A DNA stretch of 64,000 nt. Origin: an uncultured Clostridia bacterium. Its GTDB lineage: Bacteria; Bacillota; Clostridia; Christensenellales; Borkfalkiaceae. A program made the translations under genes and the position numbers. The stretch lies in contig CANQNO010000002.1 in NCBI GenBank assembly GCA_947625245.1, forward strand, positions 82,453 through 146,452. The letters run 5' to 3'. The notes under the pieces were generated by a model that was not told the DNA's origin, searched no databases, and saw nothing but the letters and a program-made list of their open reading frames with translations. The first letter of the stretch is position 1. The number at the start of each line of letters is the position of its first letter. Below are positions 1 to 7,103 of this stretch, piece after piece.

Positions 1-289
1 AAAATCCGCAGGCTCCTTGTCTTGCTCGCTTCTCCGCGGTTTCTCACTTCGTAATCAGTTCACAAAAATCTCGGCAAGCCGTGCCTGCGATTTTTCGTGA
101 CATTAAGGGCTACTCGCCCTCTGCCCGCGATAATTAAGCGCCCACGAATAATATAATCGCGGGCATTCACCTCGCTCAGGCGCAGGTATGCGCAAATGGG
201 GTGCGCCGGCGCAGGGAAACCCTGCTTGCGCCGTTAATTATTAAAAACTCACTTCTCCGCGGTTTCTAATAATTACTAAGCTCATTACG
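1..289 (+). repeat. Dispersed multi-hairpin element, copy A (left end outside window)
   Basis: Right-hand part of a structured intergenic repeat that recurs at 5917-6330, 47189-47621 and 63911-64000. Visible parts, in order: hairpin 1 (64-70 with 89-95, plus 73-76 with 82-85), a small hairpin (106-110 with 116-120), hairpin 3 (122-131 with 156-165, ten perfect pairs), a GCGCA/TGCGC hairpin (180-184 with 189-193), hairpin 5 (211-216 with 220-225), then a CTTCTCCGCGGTTT segment also present near position 29, and a shared 3' end AAGCTCATTACG (278-289). No credible reading frame runs through it. It is called a repeat because long segments match the other copies almost base for base, while paired stems vary together. 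Confidence 0.8.
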
Positions 290-293
290 AGAG

Positions 294-450
294 TGTCATT
301 TCGAGTCGAAGGAAGACACGCCGAAGGCGCGCGACCGAGCGAGAGAATCCCCCCGTGGTCTGCTCGTGGCAATTACGAAGAGCGGAAACAATTCCTTAAA
401 TTACGACCGCTCTTTCATCGGGGGGATTCTTCACTCCGTTCAGAATGACA
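294..450. repeat. MITE-like inverted repeat element (157 bp)
   Basis: Ends are inverted copies of TGTCATT (294-300 and 444-450). A second inverted pair, GAATCCCCCC at 345-354 and GGGGGGATTC at 420-429, and an inner AAGAGCGG/CCGCTCTT pair make the whole unit foldable into a long hairpin. It codes for nothing recognisable. It starts five bases after copy A of the larger repeat. The TGTCATTNNGANNGAAG...GAATCCCCC style of end resembles non-autonomous dispersed repeats seen in many bacterial genomes; no other copy is in this window. Confidence 0.6.
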
Positions 451-486
451 TGGAGAAGAGGGCAATTTCTAAAATACTCACCACGT

Positions 487-536
487 TTTTTCACAAAAAA
501 AACCGCAGTGCGCGTCCGCACTGCGGTTTTTGTGAA
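487..536 (-). terminator. Terminator of deoR
   Basis: Starts seven bases beyond the deoR stop on the minus strand. Stem 501-512 with 517-528 (12 pairs, loop CGTC), flanked by A and T runs, giving eight T on the transcribed 3' side. Its sequence is nearly the same as hairpin 1 of repeat copy D after gyrA (63931-63964), though in the opposite orientation. Confidence 0.8.
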
Positions 537-542
537 CTTGTA

Positions 543-1301
543 TTACATAACCACTATATTGTGTTCTTCAAAAATCTGTTTGTATTCTTTGGGGAAATGG
601 TCGTCCGTGATAAGCACGTCTATATCCTCTAACTTTGCAAAAGTGTAGGGGTTTATCTTGCCTATCTTAGAGCTGTCCAGCATCATATAAACCTGCCGCG
701 CCTTTTTGAACACGTTTTTTAAAAGTTCGCTCTCTATCTGGCTGTTGCACGAAAACCCGTGTTCGGGCGTGAACGCCGTTGCCGAAACAATCGCTATTTC
801 AAAGTTGGTAGAATCAAAATAGTCTTTCGAAGCGGGGGAAGAGGTGGAAAGATTGTCTTTCATAAGCTGTCCGCCCACAACCGTAATATTCACGTTCTTC
901 TTTTGGGAAAGTTCCATTGCAACGGCTATGCCGTTTGTAAAGATCGTGCAGTTCTTGTCGGGAATTTCCCTCGAAAGATACATTGCGGTGGTGCCGCCGT
1001 CCAAAAATACGCAGGTGCCCTCGTCTATCAAAGCCGCTGCCTTTTGGGCTATAACAATTTTGGCGTCGGTGTTAATGGTGGTCTTTTTGGTATAGGCTTC
1101 GCCCGAAACTTTTTGTACCTCCTTAACGGACATCGCGCCGCCGCGTACGCGGATAATTCTGCCGTCCTGTTCCAGCTGGAAAAGGTCCCTTCTTAGCGTC
1201 ATCTGCGACACGTTGGGGAAAATCCCTTCAAGCTGTTCGAGCGACATCTTGCCGCGTTTATCCAGTAAGTCCGCCAATTCTTCTATTCTTTCTCTCTTCA
1301 T
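543..1301 (-). CDS. DeoR-family transcriptional repressor
   Basis: A 252-residue sugar-operon regulator of the DeoR/GlpR type. The N-terminal 55 residues form the winged helix-turn-helix, with the family signature around TLRRDL (35-40). It is followed by the RGGA linker and a DeoR C-terminal sensor domain with the phosphosugar-binding motifs DGGTT (101-105), TNG (122-124) and VVGG (141-144). Length is normal for the family. Start is the ATG with AAGGAG upstream. No sugar kinase or transporter lies next to it, so the regulated pathway and effector cannot be named. It is transcribed alone, with a consensus promoter, a palindrome in its leader and its own terminator. Confidence 0.9.
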   Translation of the reverse strand: MKRERIEELADLLDKRGKMSLEQLEGIFPNVSQMTLRRDLFQLEQDGRIIRVRGGAMSVKEVQKVSGEAYTKKTTINTDAKIVIAQKAAALIDEGTCVFLDGGTTAMYLSREIPDKNCTIFTNGIAVAMELSQKKNVNITVVGGQLMKDNLSTSSPASKDYFDSTNFEIAIVSATAFTPEHGFSCNSQIESELLKNVFKKARQVYMMLDSSKIGKINPYTFAKLEDIDVLITDDHFPKEYKQIFEEHNIVVM

Positions 1302-1311
1302 AATGTACTCC

Positions 1312-1330
1312 TTTGTTAATAAGTAACAAA
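1312..1330. promoter_or_regulatory. Candidate DeoR operator palindrome
   Basis: Perfect inverted repeat TTTGTTA-N5-TAACAAA in the 5' leader of deoR, overlapping its ribosome-binding region. A further TTTGTTAT half-site lies at 1343-1350 beside the -10 box. Position and symmetry suggest autoregulation; binding is inferred. Confidence 0.5.
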
Positions 1331-1348
1331 AAACTATTTGCGTTTGTT

Positions 1349-1377
1349 ATTATAAAATGCCAAATTGTAAATGTCAA
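1349..1377 (-). promoter_or_regulatory. deoR promoter
   Basis: On the minus strand TTGACA (1377-1372), 17-base spacer, TATAAT (1354-1349): a full consensus housekeeping promoter. Confidence 0.85.
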
Positions 1378-1479
1378 GAAAAGTTTGCATATTTTTGATA
1401 AAAATTCGTTAATTTGTTAAAATATTACACAGGACTTGCGCCCTTACCGTCTTATATAAAAAATACCTTACGAAATAGA

Positions 1480-1508
1480 TTGATTTTACTAAGACGAACA
1501 GATATAAT
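1480..1508 (+). promoter_or_regulatory. cysS promoter
   Basis: TTGATT at 1480-1485, 17-base spacer, TATAAT at 1503-1508, about 35 bases before the start codon. No T-box elements are visible in the short leader. Confidence 0.75.
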
Positions 1509-1543
1509 ATTTAAGAAAGAAATTTACCGCTTACGAGGTGTAT

Positions 1544-2944
1544 ATGAGGATATATAACAGCTTGACCCGCCGCAAAGAGGAGTTTGTGCCGCTCGAAGAG
1601 GGCAAGGTAAAAATGTACGCCTGCGGTATAACCGTTTCGGGCGAGGCGCACGTAGGGCACGGTTATCAGGCGCTCATCTACGACATAATGCGAAAATTTT
1701 TGGAAAAGTGCGGCTATAAGGTGACCTATGCCCGCAACTATACCGACGTGGACGACAAAATCATAGCGAGAAGCAAAGAAACGGGTATTCCCGCCGACGT
1801 GTATGCCGAACAGATGATTGAAAAAATCGACGCCGTAATGCGCGAAATGGACATAGACGACCCCACCTTATGGCTCAAAGCCACCGAAAATATAAGTAAT
1901 ATTATAGACTTTATACAACAACTCATAAAAAAGGGTCACGCCTATCCCGCCGGGAACGGCGATGTGTATTTTGCGGTGGATAGCTTTAAAAAATACGGCT
2001 GTCTTTCCAACCGTTCGGTAGAGGATATGCTCGACGGCGTACGTGTGGAAAACGACGAGCAAAAGCGCAGTCCCGCAGACTTCGCGCTCTGGAAAGCGGC
2101 AAAAGAGGGAGAAATTTGCTGGGATTCCCCCTGGGGCAAAGGCCGCCCGGGCTGGCATATAGAGTGCTCGGCAATGAACAGGGCGGCGTTCGGCGACAGC
2201 ATAGATATCCACGGCGGCGGGCGGGATTTGATTTTCCCCCACCACGAAAACGAGATCGCGCAGACCGAAAGCCTTACGGGCAAGCAGTTTGCAAAGTATT
2301 GGACGCACAACGGGCTTATAAAGGTAAACGGGCAAAAGATGTCCAAAAGTTTGGGCAATTCCCTGCTGTTAAAGGACCTGCTCCTCAAATACACCAACGA
2401 AGCCATAAAATTCGCCCTTCTCCAAAACAATTACCGCAACGACATAAACATCACCGACGACCTCTTCCCCGAATCCGAAAAGCGGCTCACGGCATTTTAT
2501 AAGACCGTAAAGGCGGTGGAAGAGAAGTTCGGCAAGGGCACGGCGGGGAATAAGGCTATCGATGAAAAATTCAACGAGGACATGTCCGAAGATTTCAACA
2601 CCGCGCTCGCCCTTTCGGAGCTGTACGGGCTGTTCAAAATTATAGACAAAAAGCTTGCCGCAAACGACCCGTCGTGCGCGGAGGACGTAAGGCAGATACG
2701 CCAAACTTATTCCCTTTTGGGGCTGTTCAAAAAGGACGCGGACGCATATCTTGCGGAAGTTTCAGCCAAAAATCCCGCGGAAGGGGAAGTGCCCGCCGAA
2801 GTGGCGGAACTCGCCAAAGCGCGCTGGCAGGCAAAAACAGACAAAAATTGGGCGGAAGCGGACAGCCTGCGCTCACAAATAGAAGCTCTCGGCTTTACCG
2901 TAAAAGACGGCAAGGACGGCTACACGGTTACAAAAAAGCAATAA
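1544..2944 (+). CDS. cysS: Cysteine--tRNA ligase
   Basis: Class I aminoacyl-tRNA synthetase charging tRNA-Cys; cytoplasmic. 466 residues, normal length. HVGH (36-39) is the HIGH motif and KMSKS is at 265-269. The zinc that selects cysteine is held by C27, C208, H233 and E237, all present. The C-terminal DALR and anticodon-binding region completes the protein. A GTG six bases upstream (1538) is in frame, but GAGG at 1535-1538 overlaps it and sits properly for the ATG at 1544, which is chosen. alaS follows 21 bases after the stop, so the two synthetases are probably co-transcribed. Confidence 0.96.
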   Translation: MRIYNSLTRRKEEFVPLEEGKVKMYACGITVSGEAHVGHGYQALIYDIMRKFLEKCGYKVTYARNYTDVDDKIIARSKETGIPADVYAEQMIEKIDAVMREMDIDDPTLWLKATENISNIIDFIQQLIKKGHAYPAGNGDVYFAVDSFKKYGCLSNRSVEDMLDGVRVENDEQKRSPADFALWKAAKEGEICWDSPWGKGRPGWHIECSAMNRAAFGDSIDIHGGGRDLIFPHHENEIAQTESLTGKQFAKYWTHNGLIKVNGQKMSKSLGNSLLLKDLLLKYTNEAIKFALLQNNYRNDINITDDLFPESEKRLTAFYKTVKAVEEKFGKGTAGNKAIDEKFNEDMSEDFNTALALSELYGLFKIIDKKLAANDPSCAEDVRQIRQTYSLLGLFKKDADAYLAEVSAKNPAEGEVPAEVAELAKARWQAKTDKNWAEADSLRSQIEALGFTVKDGKDGYTVTKKQ

Positions 2945-2965
2945 CGCTCAACAGAAGGTGACAAT

Positions 2966-4768
2966 ATGAAAAAATTTACTTCGGCAACTTTAAGAAAGAC
3001 TTTTTTGGATTTCTTTGCAAAGAGAGGCCACGCCGTAATACCTTCGGCGTCGCTGATTCCCGAAAACGACCCCACGGTGCTGTTTACCACGGCGGGTATG
3101 CACCCCCTCGTGCCCTATCTTCTGGGCGAAAGGCACCCCGCGGGCAAGCGGCTCTGCGACGTGCAGAAGTGTGTGCGCACGGGCGATATCGACGACGTGG
3201 GCGACTCTTCCCACTGCACCTTTTTCGAAATGCTCGGCAATTGGTCGCTGGGCGATTATTTCAAAGAGGAAATGATTCCCCTCTCTTATGAGTTTTTAAC
3301 GGAGTGTCTCGGAATTCCCTCCGACGACATTGCCGTCACCTGTTTTGCGGGCGACGGCGACTGCCCGCGCGACGAAGAGAGCGCGGCGCTGTGGGAGAAG
3401 TGCGGCATCAAAAAACAGCACATATTCTATCTTCCCAAATCGGGGAACTGGTGGGGTCCCGCCGGTACCACGGGACCTTGCGGACCCGATACCGAAATGC
3501 ACATAATCCGCAACCATGCAGAAGCGGACAAGCTTTCGCCTTTGGAATTCGAAAAGGCGCCCGCGGGCACTTTCCTCGAAATCTGGAACGACGTGTTCAT
3601 GCAGTACAACAAAACCGCGGACGGCAGGTACGAACCGCTTAAACAGCGCAACGTGGATACGGGCATGGGGCTGGAACGCACCCTGTGTATCCTTAACGGC
3701 AAAGACAGCGTTTACGAAACCGACCTGTTCGGCGGCGCTATCGAAATGATTGAAAAGCTCACGGGCAAAAAATACGGCGAAAGCGCCGAAGTCACCCGCG
3801 CTTTCCGCGTGGTTGCCGACCACGTCCGCACTGCTACTTTTATGTTGGGCGACCAAAAGGGAGTGGTGCCCTCCAACACCGACCAGGGCTATATCCTGCG
3901 CAGGATCATCCGCCGCGCAGTGCGCTTCGGGCGCAACATAGGTTTGGGGCAGGGCGCCCTTAAAGACATTGCGGGGACTTTCATATCCGAATATTCCCCC
4001 GTTTATCCCGAACTCGAAGCCAACAAGGGCAGGATAGAGGAAGAGCTCGAAAAAGAAGAACTCAAATTTTCCCGCACCCTGCAGCAGGGTCTGCGCGAAT
4101 TCGAAAAGGTTGCGCAATCATTGCCCGCGGGCGGCATGATAGACGGCGCCACGGCGTTCCACCTGTACGACACTTACGGCTTCCCCGTGGAAATTACGGG
4201 CGAAATGGCGCGGGAAAAGGACTTTACGGTGGACGTAAAGGGCTATGAAGCGGCGTTTGCCGAACATCAGGAAAAGAGCCGCGCGGGCAGCGAGCAAAAA
4301 TTTGCCTGCGGGCTTGCCGACCACAAGGAAGAAACCACAAAACTGCACACGGCAACCCATCTTTTACATGCGGCGCTCAAAAAGGTGTGCTCGCCCGATA
4401 TCGAGCAGAAAGGCAGCAACATAACCGAAGAGAGATTGCGCTTCGACTTCAACTTCCCCCGCAAGCTCACGCCCGAAGAGGTGGCGGAAGTGGAAAGGGT
4501 CATAAACGAACAGATCGCCCTTAACGTGCCCGTCGTAATGAAAGAGATGTCTTTGGAAGAAGCCAAAAAGCAGGGCTTTACCGGTCTTTTCGAAAACAAG
4601 TACGGCGAAAGGGTAAAAACCTATTCCATAGGCGAGTTTTCAAGGGAAATCTGCGGCGGACCGCATGCGGCTTCCACGGGCGAGCTGGGAGTTTTTAAAA
4701 TAGTCAAGCAGGAAAACGTTTCGGCGGGCGTCAAGCGCATTAAAGCCGTACTTGTTCCCGTACAATAA
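2966..4768 (+). CDS. alaS: Compact alanine--tRNA ligase
   Basis: Class II synthetase for tRNA-Ala, but only 600 residues against about 870 in the classical enzyme. The catalytic domain (about 1-240) and helical tRNA-recognition domain (about 240-440) are recognisable. At residue 440, where classical AlaRS enters a beta-barrel of roughly 100 residues, the chain jumps almost directly into the editing domain with HTATH (461-465) and C563/H567 zinc ligands. It stops at residue 600, so the C-terminal C-Ala domain is absent. The reading frame is intact with no sign of decay, so this is a short family form and not a truncation. Second gene after cysS. Whether a full-length AlaRS exists elsewhere is not visible. 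Confidence 0.92.
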   Translation: MKKFTSATLRKTFLDFFAKRGHAVIPSASLIPENDPTVLFTTAGMHPLVPYLLGERHPAGKRLCDVQKCVRTGDIDDVGDSSHCTFFEMLGNWSLGDYFKEEMIPLSYEFLTECLGIPSDDIAVTCFAGDGDCPRDEESAALWEKCGIKKQHIFYLPKSGNWWGPAGTTGPCGPDTEMHIIRNHAEADKLSPLEFEKAPAGTFLEIWNDVFMQYNKTADGRYEPLKQRNVDTGMGLERTLCILNGKDSVYETDLFGGAIEMIEKLTGKKYGESAEVTRAFRVVADHVRTATFMLGDQKGVVPSNTDQGYILRRIIRRAVRFGRNIGLGQGALKDIAGTFISEYSPVYPELEANKGRIEEELEKEELKFSRTLQQGLREFEKVAQSLPAGGMIDGATAFHLYDTYGFPVEITGEMAREKDFTVDVKGYEAAFAEHQEKSRAGSEQKFACGLADHKEETTKLHTATHLLHAALKKVCSPDIEQKGSNITEERLRFDFNFPRKLTPEEVAEVERVINEQIALNVPVVMKEMSLEEAKKQGFTGLFENKYGERVKTYSIGEFSREICGGPHAASTGELGVFKIVKQENVSAGVKRIKAVLVPVQ

Positions 4769-4899
4769 TTTTGCCCTCTACCTTATTAATTAAATTTGCG
4801 CGCGCAACGGCTTTTTGCCGCCGCGGCGGGGCGGGGTAACGGCTGAATTTATCCCGCTAAAATTTATAAAAAAAACTTTTAAACGCAATATAAAACAGC

Positions 4900-4928
4900 T
4901 TGACAGATATTTTATAAAATAATAAAAT
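4900..4928 (+). promoter_or_regulatory. rplM-rpsI promoter
   Basis: TTGACA at 4900-4905, 17-base spacer, TAAAAT at 4923-4928. Confidence 0.8.
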
Positions 4929-4957
4929 AAGTTTACATTGCGACATTGAGATATGAA

Positions 4958-4980
4958 AAGCCGCCGGAAGCGGCATTTTT
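4958..4980 (+). promoter_or_regulatory. Leader hairpin before rplM
   Basis: GCCGC (4960-4964) pairs with GCGGC (4970-4974), followed by ATTTTT and then the AAGGAG of rplM. Its place resembles the L13 autoregulatory leader found in Gram-positive bacteria, but the hairpin is short and the match to that family could not be tested. Confidence 0.4.
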
Positions 4981-4992
4981 AAGGAGAAAAAG

Positions 4993-5424
4993 ATGAAAAC
5001 CTATATGGCAAAGGCGGAGGCAGTCGAGAGAAAGTGGTACGTCGTTGACGCAGCCGGCGTTCCCCTCGGCAGGCTCGCTTCAAAAGTTGCAGCCATACTT
5101 CGCGGCAAAAACAAGCCTACGTTTACGCCCAACGTCGATACCGGCGATTTCGTCATCGTTGTCAATTGCGATAAGGTCGTGCTTACGGGTAAAAAGCTTA
5201 CCGATAAATACTACAGGTACCACACGGGCTATATCGGCGGGTTAAAGGAAATAGCTTATAAAAAGATCCTTGCCGAAAAGAGCGATCTTGCCGTATACGA
5301 AGCGGTGCGCGGTATGCTTCCCAAAAATTCGCTCGGCAGAAGCATGATAAAAAAATTAAAAGTTTACAAGGGCGCGGAACATAACCATGCGGCGCAAAAG
5401 CCCGAAGAACTCAAATTATTTTAA
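4993..5424 (+). CDS. rplM: 50S ribosomal protein L13
   Basis: 143 residues, the usual size. Early assembly protein of the large subunit. The N-terminal part with the [17 protein letters not shown] block and the AVRGMLPKN signature near residue 100 identify it without doubt. RBS AAGGAG nine bases before the ATG. rpsI follows after 20 bases, the near-universal L13-S9 operon, driven by the TTGACA promoter at 4900. Confidence 0.98.
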   Translation: MKTYMAKAEAVERKWYVVDAAGVPLGRLASKVAAILRGKNKPTFTPNVDTGDFVIVVNCDKVVLTGKKLTDKYYRYHTGYIGGLKEIAYKKILAEKSDLAVYEAVRGMLPKNSLGRSMIKKLKVYKGAEHNHAAQKPEELKLF

Positions 5425-5444
5425 GGTGAGAGAGGTCCGTTAAT

Positions 5445-5858
5445 ATGGCTAAAACTAATATAAAGAAAAAGCTTCAATTCTGGGGAACAGGCAGAAGAAA
5501 AAAGGCAATTGCCCGCGTTCGTCTTATTCCCGCAGGAACGGGCGTTATCCGCATAAACGACAGGGAGTTCGAAGATTATTTCCCCCAGTCGGTTTTACAG
5601 TACGTTGTAAAACAACCCCTTACGCTTTTGGGGGTAGAGTCTAAGTACGACGTTTTGGTTAACGTTTACGGCGGCGGTTTTACGGGTCAGGCGGGCGCTA
5701 TACGTTTGGGCGTGGCAAGGGCGCTGTTGCAGGCGGAAGAAGGTTGCCGTCCCGCGCTTAAAAAAGAGGGTTTCCTCACGCGCGATCCCCGCGTGAAAGA
5801 GAGAAAGAAGTACGGCTTAAAAAAGGCGCGCCGTGCACCTCAGTTCTCAAAGAGATAA
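5445..5858 (+). CDS. rpsI: 30S ribosomal protein S9
   Basis: 137 residues. Contains the [14 protein letters not shown] block near the N-terminus and the strongly conserved C-terminal tail [12 protein letters not shown], whose final arginine reaches the P-site tRNA in known ribosomes. Second gene of the rplM-rpsI operon; RBS GGTGAGAGAGG. Followed by a strong terminator and then by copy B of the dispersed repeat. Confidence 0.98.
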   Translation: MAKTNIKKKLQFWGTGRRKKAIARVRLIPAGTGVIRINDREFEDYFPQSVLQYVVKQPLTLLGVESKYDVLVNVYGGGFTGQAGAIRLGVARALLQAEEGCRPALKKEGFLTRDPRVKERKKYGLKKARRAPQFSKR

Positions 5859-5871
5859 TAATAAAAACAGA

Positions 5872-5908
5872 AAAAAATGTGCAGGCTTTTATGCCTGCAC
5901 ATTTTTTT
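5872..5908 (+). terminator. Terminator of rplM-rpsI
   Basis: AAAAATGTGCAGGC pairs with GCCTGCACATTTTT (loop TTTTAT, 5886-5891), followed by a T run. Confidence 0.9.
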
Positions 5909-5916
5909 ACTCCCGA

Positions 5917-6330
5917 AAACCGCGTATAAGCTTCGCAATACCGTGTCGCCTTTACGTTTTTGCTCAGTAAGGCTAACGCCTTCGGTACGACATTTACGTC
6001 TGTGTAAACTCCTTTCGCAAAATCCGCAGGCTCCTTGTCTTGCTCGCTTCTCCGCGGTTTCTGTCTTCGTAAACAGTTCACGAAAATCTCGGCAAGCCGT
6101 GCCTGCGATTTTCGTGAGTTTTTGGCGGCTCTGCCGCCCTTGCCGCCATATTTAAGCGCCCACATATTATATAATGGCGGCAATTCACACTGCTCAGGCG
6201 CAGGTATGCGCAAATTGGGTGCGCCGGCGCAAAAGCGTGGTTTTGCTTGCGCCGTAAATTATTTAAAAACTCGCTTCTCCGCGGTTTTTCTTCTTAATTG
6301 CATTTTTAAATAATTGCAAAGCAACTTACG
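5917..6330 (+). repeat. Dispersed multi-hairpin element, copy B
   Basis: Complete copy after rpsI. Left end AAACCGCGTATAAGC is an imperfect inverse of the GCTTCTCCGCGGTTT that occurs both internally (6047-6061) and near the right side (6272-6286). Hairpin 1: 6079-6088 with 6107-6116, ten perfect pairs, inner 91-94/100-103. Hairpin 2: GGCGGC 6124-6129 with GCCGCC 6133-6138. Hairpin 3: TTGCCGCCAT 6140-6149 with ATGGCGGCAA 6174-6183. Hairpin 5: GCAAAA with TTTTGC. Compared with copies A and C, stems 2 and 3 have changed on both sides so pairing is kept, while the loop segment TTAAGCGCCCAC and the CTCAGGCGCAGGTATGCGCAAA stretch are unchanged. Open frames crossing it are not conserved between copies, so no gene is called. 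Confidence 0.85.
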
Positions 6331-6366
6331 TCAAATTTTGCGGTAAAAAAATTTGCGGGAATACGC

Positions 6367-6395
6367 TTGATAATTTTTCCCGCATATGATAGAAT
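6367..6395 (+). promoter_or_regulatory. Promoter of the 6441 membrane protein
   Basis: TTGATA, 17-base spacer, TAGAAT. Confidence 0.65.
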
Positions 6396-6440
6396 ATATC
6401 GGGTCGTAAAAACGGCACTATTTAAAGGAGGATATGAAAA

Positions 6441-6932
6441 ATGAAAAAGTATTTGACTGTAGGTAACATACTCTTATGTCTCGCAGCCGTGTTGGGGTTG
6501 GTGTCCGTGCTTCTTATGTTCGCGCCCTCTATTACGTCAACCGTTGAAATTTTGAGTGTTAAAAGCACCTCTTCTTTCAGCGGTGCCCGCGTGACGTTCG
6601 GTTACACCGAAACTCCGGAGAATACCAAATTATCCATACAGATATTCAAGTTCTCGTTCGGCAATTTCCTGCCCTATCTGCTTGCGCTTGTCGGAATAGT
6701 ATTTGCGGTACTCGCAATTTTCGGCAAGTTGGGCAAAATAAGCGGGTTTGTAGCCGCGGGTTGCTTCCTTATCGCGGGTATTTTGTTCTTCTGTGCGCTT
6801 GCTTTCACCGTTCCTGCGGCGAAAGATGCCGATATGAAGGGTTATACCCTCGGCGCCGGAGCTATAGTTTCGGGAATTTTATCTTTAATTTCCGCGGCTC
6901 TTTGCGTTGTGCCCGTATTCCTCAAAAAGTAA
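6441..6932 (+). CDS. Small integral membrane protein of unknown function
   Basis: 163 residues with four hydrophobic segments (about 8-28, 75-95, 100-120 and 140-160) and a polar loop at 35-70 that is probably outside the cell. No motif I recognise. RBS AAAGGAGGATATG is excellent, and it has its own promoter (6367-6395) and terminator (6947-6973), so expression as a single-gene unit is likely. Similar four-helix small proteins are common in Clostridia without known function. Confidence 0.8.
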   Translation: MKKYLTVGNILLCLAAVLGLVSVLLMFAPSITSTVEILSVKSTSSFSGARVTFGYTETPENTKLSIQIFKFSFGNFLPYLLALVGIVFAVLAIFGKLGKISGFVAAGCFLIAGILFFCALAFTVPAAKDADMKGYTLGAGAIVSGILSLISAALCVVPVFLKK

Positions 6933-6946
6933 AAAACCCGTTAATA

Positions 6947-6973
6947 AAGACCCGCCGGGTGCGGGTCTTTTTT
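6947..6973 (+). terminator. Terminator after the membrane protein gene
   Basis: AAGACCCGC (6947-6955) pairs with GCGGGTCTT (6961-6969), loop CGGGT, then T run. Confidence 0.9.
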
Positions 6974-7009
6974 AATTGCCAAAGTTTTAATAAAATTACA
7001 CCGCTATTA

Positions 7010-7038
7010 TTGATTTTTCGCTATCCGTATGATATAAT
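7010..7038 (+). promoter_or_regulatory. pfp promoter
   Basis: TTGATT, 17-base spacer, TATAAT. Confidence 0.75.
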
Positions 7039-7103
7039 CAATATATATGCGGCTGAAATTGTGCCGCCCGTACCACGGTATAAGAGTTCAGGGGGAATTT
7101 AAA

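Noticed and set aside
366-648. Two short + strand open frames before deoR
   Set aside because: They run through the MITE-like repeat and the deoR terminator, lack an RBS, and have no domain-like content.
1390-1543. Possible T-box before cysS
   Set aside because: The leader after the promoter is only about 30 bases and has no specifier stem or T-box sequence.
1538-1543. GTG start of cysS at 1538
   Set aside because: It overlaps the GAGG that serves the ATG at 1544, and family members begin at MRIYNS.
5776-6313. Open frames on both strands inside repeat copy B
   Set aside because: Not conserved in copies A, C or D, while the stems are; changes between copies follow base pairing, not codon positions.
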